Position numbers and translations under genes: made by a program. A stretch of DNA of 64,000 nt from JAHBXC01 sp964350875. Lineage in GTDB: Bacteria > Planctomycetota > Phycisphaerae > Phycisphaerales > UBA1924. The stretch is from assembly GCA_964350875.1 (NCBI GenBank), contig CAYGLT010000001.1:1-64000 (forward strand). The letters are read 5' to 3'. Shown here in pieces: positions 60,907 to 64,000 of this stretch (its first letter is position 1; each line of letters begins with the position of its first letter). The notes under the pieces are model-generated. The model did no database searches and had not been told where the DNA came from. It saw nothing but the letters and a program-made list of their open reading frames with translations.

Positions 60907-61295
60907 CCGTGACGGCGGCGCAGTCGGCGGGCGTGGGCAACGCGATGCAGATCGCCGTGTGGGCGGTCGTGCTCATCCTGCTCGCGATCGTGGGCTTCTG
61001 GGCCGCGATGTGGATCCGCAAGCGTGCGCTGGGCGAGGCGGAGACCAGCGACGAGGGGCTCACGCTCGGGGCGTTGAGGACGATGCACAACCGGGGGGAA
61101 CTCTCCGACGAGGAGTTCGAGGCCGCCCGGGCCGCCATCGTGAGCCGCGCAGGCCTCGACCCTGACAAAGCACGATCCGTGCGCTCGGACGGGGGATTCG
61201 CGCTGAAGGCGGGCCCCGGGGTCGATCTGACGGGCGCCCCGTTGCCCGTGCGGCGTGACGAAGAATCCAAGGATTCTGAGGGCGGCGCGAACTAG
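60903..61295 (+). CDS. Single-TM protein with SHOCT-like motif
   Basis: A 130-residue protein with one TM (IAVWAVVLILLAIVGFWAAM) and a cytoplasmic SHOCT-like helical pair (LGALRTMHNRGELSDEEFEA). An acidic C-terminus follows. SHOCT modules are short oligomerisation elements of unknown specific role. GTG 60903 overlaps the amidohydrolase stop. Confidence 0.65.
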   Translation: MTVTAAQSAGVGNAMQIAVWAVVLILLAIVGFWAAMWIRKRALGEAETSDEGLTLGALRTMHNRGELSDEEFEAARAAIVSRAGLDPDKARSVRSDGGFALKAGPGVDLTGAPLPVRRDEESKDSEGGAN

Positions 61296-61380
61296 GACCG
61301 AGAACCATGCGGATGATCTGTGGAAGGATCTTCCGCGAATGATCAGTGTTTCTGCGCATCGAGAACAAGCCCCGGCGTGC

Positions 61381-61398
61381 CGATAGACTTGCCTATCG
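61381..61398 (+). promoter_or_regulatory. Inverted repeat upstream of clpX
   Basis: CGATAG-ACTTGC-CTATCG is a perfect 6-bp inverted repeat with a 6-base spacer, 58 bases before the clpX start, in a 161-base gap. It may be an operator or a leader hairpin. Confidence 0.3.
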
Positions 61399-61456
61399 AC
61401 CGCGCGGTGGAGTCGCTCGCGGCGACTGACCTTGCGCAGCACACCCCGAGGACCGC

Positions 61457-62839
61457 ATGGCCAAGAATCGAATGGATGGAGAGGGACCGACCAGCACCAA
61501 CGCCCCGGAGATGTCCGGAGGCTCAGGCGGAGGGTCCGGAGGCGGCGGCGGCTCGGGTGGTTCCGGCGGCGGCGACGGCGGTTTCCGCGGGCGCCGCATC
61601 ACCACATGCTCGTTCTGCGGCAAGTCCTCCCGCGAGGTCGGCCCGATGGTCGAAGGCCCGAGCGAGGTCTACATCTGCTCGAACTGCGTCGATCTGTGCC
61701 AGAACATCTTCAAGCAGGAGCGTCGCCGCGTCTCGTCGTCGCGCCCCGTGCTCGGCGCGATCCCCTCGCCCCGCCAGATCAAAGAGTTCATGGACCAGTA
61801 CATCGTCGGCCAGCAGCTCGCCAAGAAGGGGCTCTCGGTCGCCGTCCACAACCACTACAAGCGTCTGACGCAACTCGAGAACGAGCAGTCGCCCGTCGAA
61901 CTCGACAAGAGCAATGTGCTCCTCGTCGGGCCCACCGGCTCGGGCAAGACGCTCCTCGCGCGCACCATGGCGCGCATGCTGAATGTCCCCTTCGCCATCG
62001 GCGACGCCACCACGCTCACCGAGGCGGGGTATGTCGGCGAGGATGTCGAGAACCTGCTCCTCAAACTCCTCCAGGCGGCGGACTACGACCTCGAGGCGGC
62101 GCAGCGCGGCATCATCTACATCGACGAAATCGACAAGATCGGGAAGACCTCGAACAATGTCTCCATCACCCGTGATGTGAGCGGCGAGGGCGTCCAGCAG
62201 TCGCTGCTCAAGATGCTCGAGGGCACCGTCGCGAATGTGCCTCCTCAGGGCGGCCGCAAGCACCCCGAGCAGCAGTACATCCAGATCGACACCAGCAACA
62301 TCCTCTTCATCTGCGGCGGCTCGTTCGTCGGGCTGGAAGATGTCATCCGCCGGCGCATCGGCAAGAAGCGCATCGGCTTCACCAACCAGGCGCCCGCCTC
62401 GCACGACGAGATCATCGAGTCGGCCGAGGTGCTCGCGAAGGTCGCGCCCGAGGATGTCATCGAGTACGGCATGATCCCCGAACTCGTCGGCCGCCTCCCG
62501 GTCATCACGCCGCTCGAGCCGCTCTCGCTCGAGGCGCTCAAGAAGATTCTTCTCGAACCCAAGAACGCGATCGTCAAGCAGTATGAGCACCTGTTCTCGC
62601 TCGAGAACGCCAAGCTCACGATCACCGACGACGCGCTCGAACTCATCGCGAAGAAGGCCCGCGAGCGCAAGACGGGCGCCCGCGCCCTCCGCGCCGTGAT
62701 CGAGGAGATCATGATCGACCTGATGTTCGATCTCCCCGACATGGACAACCAGGGCGCCGAGTATGTCCTCGACCGCGAGGCGATCCTGAACCCGCGCGGC
62801 CTGAAGGCCATGCGTGTCCAGCGCAAGGAATCGGCCTGA
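61457..62839 (+). CDS. clpX: ATP-dependent Clp protease ATP-binding subunit ClpX
   Basis: A 460-residue AAA+ unfoldase. The N-terminus has a Ser/Gly-rich linker of about 25 residues before the zinc-binding domain (CSFC at 51-54 and CSNCVDLC). Then Walker A GPTGSGKT, TLTEAGYVGEDVEN, Walker B IIYIDEIDK, the pore-loop region, the arginine-finger RRRIGKKRIGF, and sensor 2 in KTGARALRAVIEEIM. The ClpP-docking IGF loop is present as IGFTNQAP. GAGGA precedes ATG 61457. clpP is not adjacent. Confidence 0.97.
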   Translation: MAKNRMDGEGPTSTNAPEMSGGSGGGSGGGGGSGGSGGGDGGFRGRRITTCSFCGKSSREVGPMVEGPSEVYICSNCVDLCQNIFKQERRRVSSSRPVLGAIPSPRQIKEFMDQYIVGQQLAKKGLSVAVHNHYKRLTQLENEQSPVELDKSNVLLVGPTGSGKTLLARTMARMLNVPFAIGDATTLTEAGYVGEDVENLLLKLLQAADYDLEAAQRGIIYIDEIDKIGKTSNNVSITRDVSGEGVQQSLLKMLEGTVANVPPQGGRKHPEQQYIQIDTSNILFICGGSFVGLEDVIRRRIGKKRIGFTNQAPASHDEIIESAEVLAKVAPEDVIEYGMIPELVGRLPVITPLEPLSLEALKKILLEPKNAIVKQYEHLFSLENAKLTITDDALELIAKKARERKTGARALRAVIEEIMIDLMFDLPDMDNQGAEYVLDREAILNPRGLKAMRVQRKESA

Positions 62840-62899
62840 TCGAGGCGGCACGGGCGCCCCAGCGGCGTTCCGAACCGGCACGCCCTGCTTCCCGGCGTC

Positions 62900-62937
62900 A
62901 GTCAACTTGTTGACTTGGCCCCGGGCGCGGCTAGCGT
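62900..62937 (+). promoter_or_regulatory. marR operator and promoter
   Basis: AGTCAAC-TT-GTTGACT (62900-62915) is a perfect 7-bp inverted repeat of the kind MarR dimers bind. It overlaps a -35 box TTGACT (62910-62915); TAGCGT at 62932-62937 is a -10 box at 16-base spacing. Transcription would begin within a few bases of the ATG at 62944, so the mRNA may be leaderless. The pattern predicts autorepression. Confidence 0.6.
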
Positions 62938-62943
62938 TCCCCC

Positions 62944-63513
62944 ATGGGAAAGTCAGGGGACGCAGTCGGTGACAATCGCGAATCGGGCGCGCCCGTTCGT
63001 TGTGAGGCCGGGGCCATCGCGGCCGGTCACGGCGCGTGCTGCCCCGACAGCGTGCACGATCTGCCGCTGATCATCCGCTTCTTCATCATCCACAACACCA
63101 CGATGCGCATCGGCGACCGCCTCACGGCGCCGCTGGGCATGACCGGCTCGCGCTGGCTGATGCTCTGCGCAATCAACCGGCACGGGGACAACCACCCGCG
63201 CATCTCCGACCTCAGCGCCGACGCGATGCTCAGCGCGCAGAATGTCAGCCGCATGGTCGCGTCGCTCGAGGACGAGGGCCTCGTGGACCGCTTCACCATC
63301 CAGGGCGGCGGCCGCGCGACCTATGTGAAACTTACGCCCAAGGGCGAGAAGATCATCGAAGAGTGTGATCGACTCGGCGAACGATTCGACGAATGGTTCC
63401 TCGCGCGACTGACCGAGGACGATGTCGAGTTGCTCAAGCGCAAACTCGACCTGTTGATCGAGAACATCTCCGCCTTCGAGCGGTACCTGGACGAGAGCAA
63501 GGAATCGAAGTGA
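62944..63513 (+). CDS. MarR-family transcriptional regulator
   Basis: A 189-residue winged-helix repressor. A 35-residue N-terminal tail (with adjacent Cys-Cys near residue 33) precedes the MarR fold: LTAPLGMTGSRWLMLCAI, recognition helix region ISDLSADAMLSAQNVSRMVASL, and wing GLVDRFTIQGGGRATYVKLT. It probably controls the efflux genes that begin one base inside its own stop codon (TGATG). Confidence 0.9.
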   Translation: MGKSGDAVGDNRESGAPVRCEAGAIAAGHGACCPDSVHDLPLIIRFFIIHNTTMRIGDRLTAPLGMTGSRWLMLCAINRHGDNHPRISDLSADAMLSAQNVSRMVASLEDEGLVDRFTIQGGGRATYVKLTPKGEKIIEECDRLGERFDEWFLARLTEDDVELLKRKLDLLIENISAFERYLDESKESK

Positions 63514-64000
63514 TGCAACGGACGCGCATGCAGTTTCTGGCGGCGGCGGTGTGTCTTATGTTCCTCAGCGCGGCCCGCGCGCAGGACGCGGCGGCCGTGC
63601 GGGTCGGCCTGGTCGAGATGCGGCCGGTCGAGCAACGCGCAAGCGTGACGGGCGAGGTCCGCGCGACCCAGCGGTCGCGGATCGCCTCTCGCGAGGCGGG
63701 CAAGGTCGTCACGGTCCGGGTCCGCGAGGGCGACAGCGTGAAGAAGGGCGATGTGCTCGTCACGCTCGACGAATCGCTCCTCCGCATCGACCTCGCCAGC
63801 GCGAAGGCCCAACTCGCCGCGGCCGATTCCTCGCTGGTCGAGGCGAAGTCGGTCCTCGATCGGCGCGAGCGCGACCTGCGCAAACTCGAAGAGTTGCAGC
63901 GTCGCCAGAGCGCCACCGAAACCGAAGTTCAGGACGCCCGATCGGAAGTCGACGCGCAGGCGGCGCGTGTCGCCGCGCGCACGGCGGAGATCGAGGGCGC
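63513..64000 (+). CDS. Efflux RND/ABC periplasmic adaptor (HlyD/MFP family), truncated by window end
   Basis: At least 162 residues are visible and the frame is open to the window end. A signal peptide (FLAAAVCLMFLSAARAQ) precedes the adaptor start VRVGLVEMRPVEQRASVTGE. The biotinyl-lipoyl half SREAGKVVTVRVREGDSVKKGDVLVTLD follows, and then the alpha-helical hairpin (LASAKAQLAAADSSLVEAK, LEELQRRQSATETEVQDA). These adaptors link an inner membrane pump to an outer membrane channel. ATG 63513 overlaps the marR stop. The pump gene should lie just beyond. Confidence 0.9.
   Translation, partial: MQRTRMQFLAAAVCLMFLSAARAQDAAAVRVGLVEMRPVEQRASVTGEVRATQRSRIASREAGKVVTVRVREGDSVKKGDVLVTLDESLLRIDLASAKAQLAAADSSLVEAKSVLDRRERDLRKLEELQRRQSATETEVQDARSEVDAQAARVAARTAEIEG

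Noticed and set aside
61457..61610. Gly/Ser-rich N-terminus of ClpX as a wrong start
   Set aside because: The zinc-binding cysteines lie after it, the ATG has a good ribosome binding site, and no better start codon lies between.

Overview
The window reads as a GC-rich planctomycete chromosome fragment, most likely Phycisphaerae/Phycisphaerales and probably a scaffold from a draft or metagenome assembly. The evidence is a large exported proteome whose members end in a paired, Cys-terminated dockerin-like domain (GDTNGDN..NF.DLN..L..FG), one PEP-CTERM-like tail, an exported sulfatase with its own formylglycine-generating enzyme, a lipid A gene (lpxK, so an LPS outer membrane), and one run of 100 N flanked by an unmerged 55-bp overlap. 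Taxonomy is inferred from these habits, not from a marker tree.

Layout. 0-8 kb: tRNA-Arg, an MFS transporter, a DUF1570 lipoprotein, valS (split only by the assembly gap) and a TPR protein. 8-14.4 kb, minus strand: an ECF sigma factor, its putative anti-sigma partner and an exported coiled-coil protein, then an OppC/OppD pair, a PEP-CTERM-like exported protein overlapping a glycosyltransferase, and a small exported protein. 14.5-28 kb: tRNA-Phe, a lone RepA-like ATPase, an FG-GAP protein and other exported dockerin-like proteins, two subtilisin-family proteins, tRNA-Leu, a GNAT, a DUF1622 membrane protein and an exported methyltransferase-fold protein. 28-37 kb: purE-purK; an exported amidohydrolase with an M28 peptidase; the overlapping run maf-TM protein-lpxK-ASCH-nadC; a two-domain 6-pyruvoyl-tetrahydropterin-synthase-like protein; an exported glutathione peroxidase.

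37-46 kb: a P1B-4 type metal ATPase is divergent from feoA-feoB-small TM protein across a Fur-like palindrome, which looks like an iron import/export switch. Next comes an exported cassette of formylglycine-generating enzyme, HAD phosphatase lipoprotein and sulfatase with 4-bp overlaps. 46-58 kb: tRNA-Leu, a secreted peptidyl-arginine-deiminase-like protein, then an M14 carboxypeptidase, a POT peptide transporter, a dipeptidyl peptidase IV and another subtilisin, which together look like a peptide-scavenging block. 58-64 kb: trigger factor, an exported amidohydrolase, a SHOCT-like membrane protein and clpX (no clpP between tig and clpX), then marR and the start of an efflux adaptor gene.

Across the whole window the tetranucleotide ACGT is almost absent and is replaced by ATGT/ACAT, so that Asp/Asn/Tyr/His codons before Val are NNT although NNC is preferred elsewhere. 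This is the most unusual sequence-level signal. No CRISPR array, insertion sequence, phage module or rRNA was seen.
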